From: DASUPK01 sp963815665
GTDB lineage: Bacteria; Actinomycetota; Thermoleophilia; Solirubrobacterales; 70-9
DNA length: 64,000 bases
Direction of reading: 5' to 3'
Assembly (NCBI GenBank): GCA_963815665.1
Contig: CAWFHN010000016.1
Span: 248,001-312,000 of the forward strand
Shown: piece after piece, positions 35,167 through 43,846 of the stretch
Layout of the letters: every line of letters starts with the position of its first letter
Numbering within the stretch: position 1 is the first letter of the stretch
Position numbers and translations under genes: made by a program
The notes under the pieces: model-generated
What the model saw: the letters and a program-made list of their open reading frames with translations, nothing else
Databases searched by the model: none
What the model was told of the DNA's origin: nothing

Positions 35167-35625
35167 GTGTCTGAGGCGACCCTCCACACGAACGCCGGCC
35201 CGATCACCGTTCAGTTCTTCGACGATGACGCCCCCAAGACCGTCGAGAACTTCCGCAAGCTCGCCGGCGACGGCTTCTACGACGGGCTCATCTTTCACCG
35301 CGTGATCAAGGACTTCATGGTCCAGGGCGGCTGTCCGGAGGGCACCGGGACGGGTGGCCCCGGCTACACGTTCGAGGACGAGTTCAACGACCACAAGATC
35401 GTCCGCGGCGCCCTGGCGATGGCCAACGCGGGGCCGAACACCAACGGCTCCCAGTTCTTCATCGTCACCACGGACGCCGCGCCCTGGCTCGACGGCAAGC
35501 ACACCGTCTTCGGGGAGATCACCGATGGCATGGACGCGGTCGATGCGATCGAGGGGACCGAGACCGGCCCCGGCGACAAGCCGAGCCAGCCGCAGGTGAT
35601 CGAGAGGATCGATCTCAGCGATTAG
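35167..35625 (+). CDS. Peptidyl-prolyl cis-trans isomerase, cyclophilin type
   Basis: 152 residues, a single-domain cytoplasmic cyclophilin. FHRVIKDFMVQGG and NTNGSQFFIVT are the catalytic and substrate-binding blocks. There is no signal peptide. I start at GTG 35167 (VSEATLHTNAGPITV); the open frame 17 codons upstream is an unlikely extension. It follows zwf by 58 bases. Confidence 0.94.
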   Translation: MSEATLHTNAGPITVQFFDDDAPKTVENFRKLAGDGFYDGLIFHRVIKDFMVQGGCPEGTGTGGPGYTFEDEFNDHKIVRGALAMANAGPNTNGSQFFIVTTDAAPWLDGKHTVFGEITDGMDAVDAIEGTETGPGDKPSQPQVIERIDLSD

Positions 35626-35654
35626 CCGGGTCGCGCCGGGGGAAGGGAGGAGGC

Positions 35655-36497
35655 ATGGCTGACGACCGGACGATCGTGATCACCGGGGCGACCGACGGCC
35701 TCGGGAAGGCGCTGGCCTCGGAGCTGGCGCCCGGCGGGGGACGGCTGATCCTGCACGGGCGGGATGAGCGCAAGGGCCAGGCGCTGCTCGAGGAGCTGCG
35801 ACCGCGGTCGACCGGCGAGCTCGAGTGGCGCCGGGCGGACCTCTCCTCGCTCGACGAGGTGCGCGATCTGGGCGACTCGCTGCTCGACGAGGACCGCATC
35901 GACGTGCTCGTCAACAACGCGGGGATCGGGACCACGGCCGAGGGGTCCGCCGAGCGAGGGGACGGGGATCGCGAGGAGAGTGGCGACGGCTACGAGCTGC
36001 GCTTCGCGGTCAACTACCTCGCACCGTTCCTGCTTACGCGGGTGCTGCTGCCGCTGATCGAGCGCTCCTCCCCGGCCCGGATCGTCAACGTGACCTCGGC
36101 CGGCCAGGCGCCGATCGACTTCGACGACGTGATGCTGGAGCGCCGCTACAACGGCATCCAGGCCTACGGCCAGAGCAAGGTCGCGCTCGTCATGCTCACC
36201 TTCGACCTCGCGGAGCAGCTCGAGGGCAGCGGCGTCACGGCCAACTGCCTGCATCCCGGCACCTTCATGCCGACCAACATGGTCCGCAGAGCCGGCGTCG
36301 AGCCCGCGACTCCTCTCGAGGACGGCGTCAGGGCGACGATGCGGCTGATCGCCTCACCCGAGCTGGACGGAGTCAACGGCCACTACTTCGACGGCACCAG
36401 CGAGTCCGCGCCCAACCCGCAGGCCGAGGACCCCCAGGCCCGGCGGCGCCTGCGGGAGCTCTCCTCCGAGCTGACGGGCATCCAGGCCACCGCCTGA
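35655..36497 (+). CDS. Short-chain dehydrogenase/reductase
   Basis: 280 residues. The cofactor motif is TGATDGLGKALA, followed by LVNNAGIGT and the active-site YGQSK near residue 174; the order and length resemble retinol-dehydrogenase-like classical SDRs. A GGAGGAGG ribosome binding site stands before the ATG. Substrate unknown. Confidence 0.9.
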   Translation: MADDRTIVITGATDGLGKALASELAPGGGRLILHGRDERKGQALLEELRPRSTGELEWRRADLSSLDEVRDLGDSLLDEDRIDVLVNNAGIGTTAEGSAERGDGDREESGDGYELRFAVNYLAPFLLTRVLLPLIERSSPARIVNVTSAGQAPIDFDDVMLERRYNGIQAYGQSKVALVMLTFDLAEQLEGSGVTANCLHPGTFMPTNMVRRAGVEPATPLEDGVRATMRLIASPELDGVNGHYFDGTSESAPNPQAEDPQARRRLRELSSELTGIQATA

Positions 36498-36524
36498 TCC
36501 GGCCGCGGTTTTTGTGGCGGCCGT

Positions 36525-36530
36525 TAGATT
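36525..36530 (+). promoter_or_regulatory. Candidate -10 for leaderless 98-residue protein mRNA
   Basis: TAGATT ends 6 bases before the ATG at 36537, with no ribosome binding site. Confidence 0.4.
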
Positions 36531-36536
36531 CTGGCC

Positions 36537-36833
36537 ATGGGAATCGGCGACAAGTTCCGCGAGCTCTTAGGCGTGGGCACTGACCCGCTCCATCCCGATG
36601 GCGTCGCGGAGCTCAAGATCGGCGACGCGAGCTATGACGACTGGCAGGTCGTGCGGGACTTCGATGACCTCGAGACCGCCCGCGCCTGGCGCCAGCAGCT
36701 CACCGACGCCGGGCACGAGGCGGTGATCACCTCGGACCACCCGCTGAACGAGTACGGGCGGGGGGACATCGCCCTCCGGGTACCGCCCGGCAAGTGGTCC
36801 GAGGCGAACGAGGCCCTGGACGAACCCGTCTAG
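36537..36833 (+). CDS. Small hypothetical protein, 98 residues
   Basis: 98 residues. The middle (WQVVRDFDDLETARAWRQQLTDAGHEAVITSD) has the strand-helix-strand pattern of small ferredoxin-like or DUF2007-like proteins, and the end is acidic. No catalytic motif. Leaderless start supported by TAGATT at 6 bases. Its stop shares CTAG with the stop of the convergent cupin gene. Function unknown. Confidence 0.65.
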   Translation: MGIGDKFRELLGVGTDPLHPDGVAELKIGDASYDDWQVVRDFDDLETARAWRQQLTDAGHEAVITSDHPLNEYGRGDIALRVPPGKWSEANEALDEPV

Positions 36834-37372
36834 CGGGCCTCCGGAGTCCAGCCGCCTGAGAGCGGCTCTCCGACCACCAGGTCGAAGCGCTCCACCAGCT
36901 CGGGGACGCTTTCGAGCTTGAAGTAGTGGCCGTAGCGGTCGCCAAGCGCGGTTAGCTCATCCGGGTCGGCGTTCATCGCGCCCCCCATGTCCGACAGCTC
37001 CTTGAAGAACCTCTCGAAGCCGGCGGGGGCGATGATCTCGAGGATCCGGGCAGGCTCGTCCCCCGCGTTCCAGAACGTGTGCCACTGGTTCCGAGGCTTC
37101 CAGACCAGATCCCCGGCCTCGGCGACGAGGACGTCGTCCCCGAGGAGCGCGCCGACCTTCCCCTCCAGGACGAACGTGTACTCGTCCTCGCGAGTGTGGA
37201 TATGCAGGGGAGCGGCCAGGGCTCGGGGCGACATCGGGTGCTCGACCAGCGAGAAGCCACCGTCCGTCTCGTCCCCGTCGATCATGAAGCGAACGCCGAT
37301 GCTGCCCAGGAAGCCCGCCGCACCCTCGCTGGGCTTCAGGACCTTTGCCTTCGTAGTGGTGGTCGCCTCCAT
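36830..37372 (-). CDS. Cupin-domain protein
   Basis: 180 residues. The cupin motif 1 is PLHIHTREDEYTFVLEGKVG and motif 2 is PRNQWHTFWNAGDEPARILEII, giving two His, one Glu and a further His as metal ligands. Single-domain cupins of this kind include dioxygenases, epimerases and sugar-binding proteins; substrate unknown. AAGGAGAAGGAG precedes the ATG. A near-consensus sigma-70 promoter lies upstream, overlapping a TetR-type operator next to a divergent tetR gene. Confidence 0.88.
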   Translation of the reverse strand: MEATTTTKAKVLKPSEGAAGFLGSIGVRFMIDGDETDGGFSLVEHPMSPRALAAPLHIHTREDEYTFVLEGKVGALLGDDVLVAEAGDLVWKPRNQWHTFWNAGDEPARILEIIAPAGFERFFKELSDMGGAMNADPDELTALGDRYGHYFKLESVPELVERFDLVVGEPLSGGWTPEAR

Positions 37373-37409
37373 CTCCTTCTCCTTTCGTAGAACACTGCTG
37401 TCGCGTGAA

Positions 37410-37454
37410 TCTATACACATCTCTGATCGATCTGTCAAGATTCATAGGACAGAT
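37410..37454. promoter_or_regulatory. Cupin-gene promoter (TTGACA-17-TATAGA) and adjacent TetR-type inverted repeat
   Basis: Minus strand: -35 TTGACA (37438-37433), 17 bases, -10 TATAGA (37415-37410), the best sigma-70-like promoter in the window. An inverted repeat, ATCTGTC (37430-37436) and GACAGAT (37448-37454) with 11 bases between, covers the -35 and the bases just before the tetR ATG, so the divergent TetR could repress both genes. Confidence 0.65.
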
Positions 37455-38075
37455 ATGTCCTCCGAAAAACGGCCCTACCGGAAGAGGAAGCGAGCCCAGC
37501 TCGAGGCAGAGACCCGGCGCCGGATCACCAAGAGCGCGGTCGAGCTTCATGGAACCCTCGGGCCTTCGCGTACCGCGATGAGCGCGGTCGCCGAGCGGGC
37601 GGGCGTCCCCCGCTCCACGCTCTACCGCCACTTCCCGGACGAGGCCTCGTTGTTCGAGGCCTGCAGCGCGGACTGGAATGCGGCCAATCCTCCGCCGGAC
37701 ATCGGGGCGTGGGCGGCGATCGACGACCCGGAGGAGCGTCTGCGCTCCGCCCTTGGGGAGCTCTACACCTACTGGGGGCGGACGGAGCAGATGATGGAGA
37801 ACCTGATCCGCGACGAGTCGACGAACGAGAACGTCCGCCGGCACTTCGGCCCCGTCCGCGCCTACCTGCAGGCGGCCGGGGACGTGCTGATGGCCGGCAG
37901 GGGGCTGCGCGGAGCCGCCCGCGCTCGGGTGCGCGCGGCGATTGGACACGCCATTTCCTTCTCGACCTGGCGGTCGCTGACGCGCGAGCAGGAACTGGAC
38001 GACTCCGGTGCGGTTGACGTGATGATGCGCCTGGTCACCGCGGCGAGCGAGCGCGATCGGGCCCCGGCGCGCTAG
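37455..38075 (+). CDS. TetR-family transcriptional regulator
   Basis: 206 residues. The HTH is AMSAVAERAGVPRSTLYRHFPDEASLFEAC around residues 40-70 and the rest is a helical ligand domain of unknown specificity. The ATG at 37455 is immediately after the inverted repeat described above; no ribosome binding site is seen. It is divergent from the cupin gene, its likely target. Its stop shares CTAG with the convergent RDD gene. Confidence 0.92.
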   Translation: MSSEKRPYRKRKRAQLEAETRRRITKSAVELHGTLGPSRTAMSAVAERAGVPRSTLYRHFPDEASLFEACSADWNAANPPPDIGAWAAIDDPEERLRSALGELYTYWGRTEQMMENLIRDESTNENVRRHFGPVRAYLQAAGDVLMAGRGLRGAARARVRAAIGHAISFSTWRSLTREQELDDSGAVDVMMRLVTAASERDRAPAR

Positions 38076-38932
38076 ACGAGGTCTTTGTCGATCTCCGGGT
38101 CCGCGTAACAGACGACGGTGTGCGCCCGCCGGTCGGGCCAGCCTCGTCGCTCGCGCTTGAAGAGGACGCCTGCGAAGCCAAGGAGGAACGGCAGGGCCGA
38201 GATCGGCAGCCAGATCGCCCGGTGGAACGCCTGCCCGGGCCTGACGGGCTCGCCGTCCTCAGCGAGCATTCTGATTGCGACGAAGGACATGCCGAGGGTG
38301 CGCCCGGCGCCCGACCAGAAGACCACCAGGTACGTGAGCGCGATCAGGGACCAGGCGAAGAACCCGAGCGCGAACACGACGGCGCTGCCGTGCTGATCGC
38401 CCTTCTCGAACGCGGAGATCAGCGCGGCGATCGCCGCCGAGATCAGCAGCAGGGAGCCGTAAACGATCCCGGCATCGATCGCGAGCGCCAGCGCCCGGCT
38501 GAAGGCGCCGGCGTAGATGGGGCGCCGCTCCCGCTGGGGCCTGCGGAGCACCCGTCGGGCAGCCCGCTCCACCGCGGTGTCGATCTGCCGGGCGGCGCGC
38601 CGCACCCCGCGCCGCAGGTCCTCCACCAGGCCGACCCCCTGGCGCGTGATCGCAGCGCGAACCTCCGGCGCCTCGGCCACCCGCTCGACCAGCTTCTGGG
38701 CCTCGTCGCTCTCCAGCACCTTGTCCCAGACCCGGTTGGCGGTGTCGCTCTTGAGCAGCTTCTCCGTCGCCTTTGCGGCGGTCTCGCTGTCGAGCGCCCG
38801 GTCAACTCCGCGCTCTGCGGCGCGGTCGAGGCCCAGCCGCCGCGCCGCTCCCTGAGCGCCGCGCAGCCCGGCCCGCGCGACTGGCGCGACCGCTCGCTGG
38901 ACGGGATTGGATTGTGGGCGCTCGGAAGCCAT
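38072..38932 (-). CDS. RDD-family membrane protein with long N-terminal helical region
   Basis: 286 residues. The first 140 are charged and helical (LDSETAAKATEKLLKSDTANR... LRRGVRRAARQIDTAVERAARR), probably coiled coil. The RDD domain follows from FSRALALAIDAGIVYGSLL with three or four membrane segments and GMSFVAIRML. RDD proteins are often linked to ion transport or osmotic stress, but this one is unstudied. AGGAG directly precedes the ATG. Divergent from gadB. Confidence 0.8.
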   Translation of the reverse strand: MASERPQSNPVQRAVAPVARAGLRGAQGAARRLGLDRAAERGVDRALDSETAAKATEKLLKSDTANRVWDKVLESDEAQKLVERVAEAPEVRAAITRQGVGLVEDLRRGVRRAARQIDTAVERAARRVLRRPQRERRPIYAGAFSRALALAIDAGIVYGSLLLISAAIAALISAFEKGDQHGSAVVFALGFFAWSLIALTYLVVFWSGAGRTLGMSFVAIRMLAEDGEPVRPGQAFHRAIWLPISALPFLLGFAGVLFKRERRGWPDRRAHTVVCYADPEIDKDLV

Positions 38933-38949
38933 TCTCCTGACCCACGCGG

Positions 38950-38959
38950 AGAGTAGTGT
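38950..38959. promoter_or_regulatory. Overlapping divergent -10 elements of gadB and the RDD gene
   Basis: Plus strand TAGTGT (38954-38959) is 8 bases before the gadB ATG (leaderless). Minus strand TACTCT (38955-38950) would serve the RDD gene with a short leader. The two hexamers share two bases. Confidence 0.45.
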
Positions 38960-38967
38960 CGCGGCGG

Positions 38968-40335
38968 ATGGCGGAGCGAGAGAAGGGACCCAGCAACTTC
39001 GGCCGGGCGCGCTTCATCGGCGAGCCGGCGCCGGATCACAGGATTCCCGACGATCCGATGGACCCGGCGGACGCCCGGCTGCTGATCGACCAGGAGCTGC
39101 TGCTCGACGGCGATCCGGAGAAGAACCTGGCGACCTTCGTCACCACCTGGATGGGCCCGGACGTCACCGACCTGATCGGCCAGAACCTCCACCGCAACTT
39201 CATCGATCACGCCGAGTACCCGCAGACCGCGGAGATCGAGCAGCGCTGCATCCGCATGCTCGCCGACCTCTTCCACGCGCCCGGCGAGACGATGGGCGCC
39301 CGCACCCAGGGCTCCTCCGAGGCGATCATGCTCGGCGCTCTGGCGATGAAGTGGAAATGGCGGGCGCGCCGGGAGAAGGCGAAGAAGGGGACGGACAAGC
39401 CCAACCTGATCTTCGGCGGCGACGTGCACGTGGTCTGGGAGAAGTTCTGCCGCTACTTCGACGTCGAGCCGCGGATCGTCCCCCTGCAGGAGGACAAGCT
39501 CGTGATCGGGCCGGAGGACGTCGAGCCCCACATCGACGAGAACACGATCGGCGTCGCCGCAGTCCTCGGCACGACCTTCACCGGCCACTCCGACGACATC
39601 GTCGGGATCAACAAGCTCCTCGTTCAGATCAAGGAGGAGAAGGGGCACGACGTTCCCCTGCACGTGGACGGCGCCAGCGGCGCCTTCGTCTGGCCCTTCG
39701 TCTACCCGGACTCCGAGTGGGACTTCCGCCTCGAGCAGGTGCAGTCGATCAACGCCTCCGGCCACAAGTTCGGGCTGGTCTATCCGGGGATCGGCTGGCT
39801 GATCTTCCGCAGCAAGGACTCGCTCCCAGACGACCTCGTCTTCTACGAGGACTACCTGGGCAAGCGCGACGCGACCTTCACCCTCAACTTCTCGACCGGG
39901 TCGGCGATGGTCCTCGCCCAGTACTTCAACTTCATCCGCTTCGGCAAGGCCGGCTACGCGTACCTGATGGGGCTGATGCAGAAGAACGCCGAGGAGCTCG
40001 CCAAGACGATCGCGGGCATGGGCCCGTTCGAGCTGATCGGCGAGGGCGAGCAGCTTCCCCTCGTCGCCTTCCGGATCCACGAGGATGAGCCCTACGACGA
40101 GTTCGACCTGGCCTCACAGCTCGCCGCGGAGCGCGGCTGGATGGTCCCCGCCTACCACCTGCCCCCGAACGCGGACAAGGTGAAGCTAATGCGCATCCTG
40201 GTCAAGCTGACCCTCGGCTATTCGCTCGCGGAGAGGCTCGCCGAGGACCTCGACCAGGCCTGCAAGACGCTCAAGGAGAAGGGCGGCGTGCATCCCTCCG
40301 AGCGCAAGCGCGTGCACACCGCCACTGGGTACTAG
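38968..40335 (+). CDS. gadB: Glutamate decarboxylase
   Basis: PLP enzyme converting glutamate to GABA and consuming a proton, 455 residues. HRNFIDHAEYPQTAEIE, GARTQGSSEAIMLGALAMKWKW, HVDGASGAFVWPF and the Schiff-base lysine K267 in INASGHKFGLVYPG are strongly GAD-like, and VHTATGY closes the protein. The ATG at 38968 is set by TAGTGT at 8 bases; a GTG four codons upstream overlaps that hexamer. No GABA antiporter gene is nearby, so the role may be metabolic rather than acid resistance. Confidence 0.94.
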   Translation: MAEREKGPSNFGRARFIGEPAPDHRIPDDPMDPADARLLIDQELLLDGDPEKNLATFVTTWMGPDVTDLIGQNLHRNFIDHAEYPQTAEIEQRCIRMLADLFHAPGETMGARTQGSSEAIMLGALAMKWKWRARREKAKKGTDKPNLIFGGDVHVVWEKFCRYFDVEPRIVPLQEDKLVIGPEDVEPHIDENTIGVAAVLGTTFTGHSDDIVGINKLLVQIKEEKGHDVPLHVDGASGAFVWPFVYPDSEWDFRLEQVQSINASGHKFGLVYPGIGWLIFRSKDSLPDDLVFYEDYLGKRDATFTLNFSTGSAMVLAQYFNFIRFGKAGYAYLMGLMQKNAEELAKTIAGMGPFELIGEGEQLPLVAFRIHEDEPYDEFDLASQLAAERGWMVPAYHLPPNADKVKLMRILVKLTLGYSLAERLAEDLDQACKTLKEKGGVHPSERKRVHTATGY

Positions 40336-40367
40336 CCCCCGGGATGGTGGCGTGGCTCCCGCCCCTC

Positions 40368-41582
40368 CTACTTGAAGGGGACCGTGACGGGACCACTCGG
40401 ACGCCGGTAGACGGCGAAGAAGTCGCGGTCGTCGGGAGTGAGATAGCGGCCGTCGGGCTGGTTTGACGTGCCGACCTGCGTCGGGCGGAGGCCGTGGTGG
40501 TGCGTGTAGGTGATCAGGGTGTGCCAGTCGGCATTGATGTCGAACTGCATCGCCCGAACAGCGCCCGCGCGTTGGAGGATCTGGGCCAGGGAGGTCACGG
40601 TCATGCCATCGGAGGCCGCGAAGATCAGGTTGCCGCGGCGGTCGATGCCGACGCCGGTGCGCCAGACGCGGACGGCGTGGCCGACTGTGAAGCCCCACTG
40701 CGAGCTGTCGTTCAAGTTGGGGTTGAGGCGCCCGTGCCAGACGATGGGCGGCAGGCTCTGGCGGGACCAGGCGACATTTGGCCCGGCGTTCGGGCCGCCG
40801 TTCCAAATCTTGATTGCGATCCGACCGTCGCGGTAGCCGATGAGCGTGGCGTTGCCCTTCGCTAGCGGCTCGTTGACGAGGCCGTTGTCGGTTGAGCCGT
40901 TGTTCACGTCGCGGTAGATGAAGCCGCTGTTGAACGTCGCCAGAAGCCGCCTGCGCTGGCTCTCCGGGACCATCGCCGGCCCGCGTACGGCTGCGCTCGG
41001 CGGCTCGTAGCGGCCCGGATAGGAGGCGAGCGCGGTGCGCGTGTGGTCAAACCAGGCCAAGTAGGCGAGGTTCCGCGGATAGTCGGTCTCCGGGCGAAAG
41101 GTCGTCACCAGCACCGGTGGGCCGCCGCGGACCGGCGGGCCGGTAGGCCTCCAGACTCCTTCGCCGGGCAGCCGATGACGGAAGATCGGCCTGATCCGCG
41201 GCGGCCACGCAGCCGCCTGCTTGGGCGCCTTGGCGGCCTGTCCCGTGGCCGGCAGGCTGGTCAGCTGGGGGCCGCCCTTCGACGGCGCGTTCCAGCTGTA
41301 GTAGACGTGCTCGATCTCATCGACCACCTGGTTGCCGAAGGGCACATCGGCTCTCACCCACTCGACGCTTCGTGCGCCGAAGGGCATGCTCGAAGGCCGC
41401 AGCATCCAGGTCGCATAGGAGTAGATCGCCGGCGAAAGCAGGAGGAGGACGACGGCCACGGCCAAGATTCGCCGCCGTCGCCGCCGGCGTCTGTCCTCAG
41501 CCTCGCCGAGCCTCGGCGCGGCGCGGGTGCGGTCCATCACGCCTGGAGTGGAGGACATTTCAGGCGAGCCAACCACCCGCAT
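40368..41582 (-). CDS. Membrane-anchored phosphodiester glycosidase (NAGPA/DUF2233)-like protein
   Basis: 404 residues. An arginine-rich N-terminus precedes one membrane segment (ILAVAVVLLLLSPAIYSYA); the remainder is extracytoplasmic. ATFNSGFIYRD, GNATLIGYRDGRIAIKIWNGG and the closing AMQFDINADWHTLITY match the NAGPA-like beta-rich fold that cleaves phosphodiester-linked sugars in wall polymers. ATG 41558 is an alternative start; neither has a clear ribosome binding site. The substrate is unknown. Confidence 0.72.
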   Translation of the reverse strand: MRVVGSPEMSSTPGVMDRTRAAPRLGEAEDRRRRRRRRILAVAVVLLLLSPAIYSYATWMLRPSSMPFGARSVEWVRADVPFGNQVVDEIEHVYYSWNAPSKGGPQLTSLPATGQAAKAPKQAAAWPPRIRPIFRHRLPGEGVWRPTGPPVRGGPPVLVTTFRPETDYPRNLAYLAWFDHTRTALASYPGRYEPPSAAVRGPAMVPESQRRRLLATFNSGFIYRDVNNGSTDNGLVNEPLAKGNATLIGYRDGRIAIKIWNGGPNAGPNVAWSRQSLPPIVWHGRLNPNLNDSSQWGFTVGHAVRVWRTGVGIDRRGNLIFAASDGMTVTSLAQILQRAGAVRAMQFDINADWHTLITYTHHHGLRPTQVGTSNQPDGRYLTPDDRDFFAVYRRPSGPVTVPFK

Positions 41583-41676
41583 CTCACGGGGGGATGAGCA
41601 CCCGATTAGAAGGGTCTTAGGTCCCCCCTGTCCCCCTTGATCTCCCGCTTAGGACGTCCCTCCATCCTGGGTACAG

Positions 41677-41793
41677 ATGGAATCGCTCGAGATCATTCTG
41701 CTGCCGGTGGTTCTGATCGGCGCTTTCCTCCTCGGCGCCGTCTGGACCGCCACGACGGTCCACTGGCTGAAGAGCACGAAGCCGCTCCGGTAA
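41677..41793 (+). CDS. Possible small membrane protein, 38 residues
   Basis: An ATG-to-TAA frame of 38 residues with one hydrophobic helix (ILLPVVLIGAFLLGAVW) and a basic end (HWLKSTKPLR), in the gap between two divergent secreted-protein genes. The composition is that of a real single-pass peptide, but there is no ribosome binding site and no TANNNT at leaderless distance. Unproven. Confidence 0.35.
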   Translation: MESLEIILLPVVLIGAFLLGAVWTATTVHWLKSTKPLR

Positions 41794-41864
41794 GAGCATC
41801 ACTCGTTCCGCGGTCGTAAGACAGCCGCGTGGACGCAAGCGGCGCTTTTCGGCGCATGGCGACG

Positions 41865-42356
41865 CTACGCCGGCAGCCAGGTGAAGCGGATGCTCTGGCC
41901 GCCCTGGGTGCAGGTGACGAAGCGCGCGTCGGAGGTGACATCGCGCTTGGCCGTGCAGCTGTAGCCATTCACGGTGCAGGTCCGCTGCGGGCCGATCGGC
42001 GAGTCCGGGTTGTCGACCGTGTTGCAGGTCTTGCCGTTCGAATCCCAGGCTTGCGCTACGGCGAGGGCGGCGGTGCAGTCGAGACCCGTGTACTTGAAGT
42101 CCTGGTAGGCGTCGGGGATCGTGCACGCCGCCGGGCCACTCGCGCTCGTCGTCGTCTGGGCGGTCTTCTGCTTGCCGCCCCCGGCCGCCGTGCTGGGCGT
42201 CGTCGTGGTCGGGAACGGCGACGTCGGCGAGGGGATCGACACGGGCGCGATGGTGCTCCCCTCGCCGCTCGAATCAGAGCCGCAGCCGGCCAGCACGGCC
42301 AGCAGGGCGGCCGCCCCAAGGGCGAGCAGCGTTCTGCTGAAGCGCGTCGAGCTCAT
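41865..42356 (-). CDS. Lipoprotein of unknown function
   Basis: 163 residues. The signal peptide ends in the lipobox LAGC (LLALGAAALLAVLAGCGSD), so the mature protein is lipid-anchored outside the cell. A Ser/Thr/Pro-rich linker of about 45 residues follows, then a domain of roughly 90 residues with six cysteines (ACTIPDAYQDF, LDCTAALAVAQ, KTCNTVD, RTCTVNGYSC, VTCTQGG), probably disulfide-bonded. I do not recognise the domain; the long in-frame upstream extension is noise. Confidence 0.8.
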   Translation of the reverse strand: MSSTRFSRTLLALGAAALLAVLAGCGSDSSGEGSTIAPVSIPSPTSPFPTTTTPSTAAGGGKQKTAQTTTSASGPAACTIPDAYQDFKYTGLDCTAALAVAQAWDSNGKTCNTVDNPDSPIGPQRTCTVNGYSCTAKRDVTSDARFVTCTQGGQSIRFTWLPA

Positions 42357-42465
42357 GCCCGCGGATTTGTACCCGTTCCCCAAGGGGTGAGGCTCCCCGG
42401 TGTAGGTGATCTCGAAACGGGGTATGGCGCTGGCCGACTCATCCCTCTGGAGGAGAGGAGCGCAA

Positions 42466-43341
42466 ATGGACCTGCATGCGCTGATTGGGCGCCGGCTCGG
42501 GCTGCTGGTCGGCCTGCTCGCGGTGCTCGCGGCGATCATCTCGGGCCTGGCGGCGGCGGCAGCCGCCCGGGCGGACAACTACGTGTCGCTGGGAGATTCG
42601 TACGCGGCCGGGCCGTTCATCCCGAACACGATCGGGTCGCCGTACGGGTGCATCCGCTCGGATCACAACTACTCGCACCTGGCCGCCCCGGGAATCGGGC
42701 TGCCGCTGCGCGACCCGAGCTGCAGCGGGGCGACGACCGATGACATGACCAATCCGCAGAACGTCGACCCGGACGGTCCCAATCCACCTCAGTTCAACTC
42801 GCTGGACGCGAGCACGACGGTGGTCTCCCTGACGATCGGAGGCAACGACATCGGGTTCTCCTCGATCGCGGAGAGCTGCATCACCTACAACCCGTTCAGC
42901 CACCCGTGCAAGGACAAGTACGACTCGGGCGGCGTCGATCAGATCAGCCAGCGGATCCAGGCGACCGCTCCCAAGGTCGCTGCGGTCCTGCGGGGGATCC
43001 ACGCCCGCTCGCCGTCGGCCCGCATATTCGTCGTCAACTACGCGGCGATCTTCCCCGAGACCGGGCACGGCTGCTGGCCGCAGATGCCGATCTCCTATTC
43101 AGACACGCCCTACCTGAGGGCGAAGGAGCAGGAGCTCAACCAGATGCTGGCGACGCAGGCCGCGGCAAACGGCGCGAGCCTGGTGAGCTGGTACGCGGCG
43201 AGCGTCGGGCATGACGCCTGCAAGAGCTCGTCGGTCCGCTGGGTCGAGCCGCTGATACCGGGCAACTCCGCGGCGCCGATTCACCCCAATCTGGCGGGGA
43301 TGACGGGAGCGGCGAACGTCCTGGTCGCAGCCGCTCACTGA
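42466..43341 (+). CDS. Secreted SGNH/GDSL hydrolase
   Basis: 291 residues, exported by an N-terminal signal (LLVGLLAVLAAIISGLAAAAAARA). The catalytic blocks are GDSYAAG (Ser), GGND, and the C-terminal PIHPNLAG (His), the arrangement of SGNH esterases and lipases. Six cysteines suggest three disulfides as in Streptomyces SGNH lipases. GGAGGAGAGGAG precedes the ATG at 42466; 20 upstream codons in frame were dropped. Substrate unknown. Confidence 0.9.
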   Translation: MDLHALIGRRLGLLVGLLAVLAAIISGLAAAAAARADNYVSLGDSYAAGPFIPNTIGSPYGCIRSDHNYSHLAAPGIGLPLRDPSCSGATTDDMTNPQNVDPDGPNPPQFNSLDASTTVVSLTIGGNDIGFSSIAESCITYNPFSHPCKDKYDSGGVDQISQRIQATAPKVAAVLRGIHARSPSARIFVVNYAAIFPETGHGCWPQMPISYSDTPYLRAKEQELNQMLATQAAANGASLVSWYAASVGHDACKSSSVRWVEPLIPGNSAAPIHPNLAGMTGAANVLVAAAH

Positions 43342-43351
43342 CATGCGAGGG

Positions 43352-43375
43352 TGCTCCGCAGCGAAGCGAGGAGCA
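43352..43375. terminator. Hairpin between convergent genes
   Basis: TGCTCC and GGAGCA form a 6-base stem around a 12-base loop in the 39-base gap between the SGNH hydrolase and the SRPBCC gene. There is no T-run. It could serve either strand. Confidence 0.35.
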
Positions 43376-43380
43376 ACCCG

Positions 43381-43839
43381 TTAAGTGGTGGGCAAGGTGG
43401 TGAGGCGCTCTGCCAGGCGCTTCATCGCCTTGCGGTTGACCCGTCGCACGTAGGCGCGGTTGAGCGGGCCCATCAGGCGCTCGCCCCTCGGCATCGCGAG
43501 CATCTCGAGCTCAAAGGTGACCCTGGTGCCGCCATCCGGAAGCGCCTCGAGCAGGTAGGTGCCCCGGGTGCGGCGCTTGGCGCCCGGGCCGCCGATCGTC
43601 TCCTCCACGAGACGGCGGCCGGAGTCGGCCTCGACGATCTCGACATCGGTCCAGTCCTTCTCGGCCGTCGCCTTGACGCGCACGTTGGCCTTGGCCCCCA
43701 CTCCGCGCTTCGGGCCCGAGAGCTGCCAGTCGACCATGAAGTGGTCCATGAAGGACTCGTGGTTCCCGAGAACGTCGAGGAACTCGTAGACCTGGTGGGT
43801 CGAGCTGGGGACTTCGACGGAGACGGTGACCGGCTTCAC
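43381..43839 (-). CDS. SRPBCC-family (polyketide cyclase/dehydrase-like) protein
   Basis: 152 residues with the helix-grip pattern: VEVPSSTHQVYEFLDVLGNHESFMDHF at the start and a long C-terminal helix (AYVRRVNRKAMKRLAERL). Ligand unknown. The GTG start is 7 bases after TAGGGT, so it may be transcribed alone even though it lies right after the SDR-CMD pair on the same strand. Confidence 0.82.
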   Translation of the reverse strand: MKPVTVSVEVPSSTHQVYEFLDVLGNHESFMDHFMVDWQLSGPKRGVGAKANVRVKATAEKDWTDVEIVEADSGRRLVEETIGGPGAKRRTRGTYLLEALPDGGTRVTFELEMLAMPRGERLMGPLNRAYVRRVNRKAMKRLAERLTTLPTT

Positions 43840-43846
43840 GCGCCGA

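Noticed and set aside
38956..38968. GTG 38956 as the gadB start
   Set aside because: It overlaps the TAGTGT hexamer; ATG 38968 has the spacing seen at the other leaderless genes.
43352..43375. The hairpin after the SGNH hydrolase as a CRISPR or repeat unit
   Set aside because: Only one copy was noticed by eye; it is simply a short stem between convergent genes.
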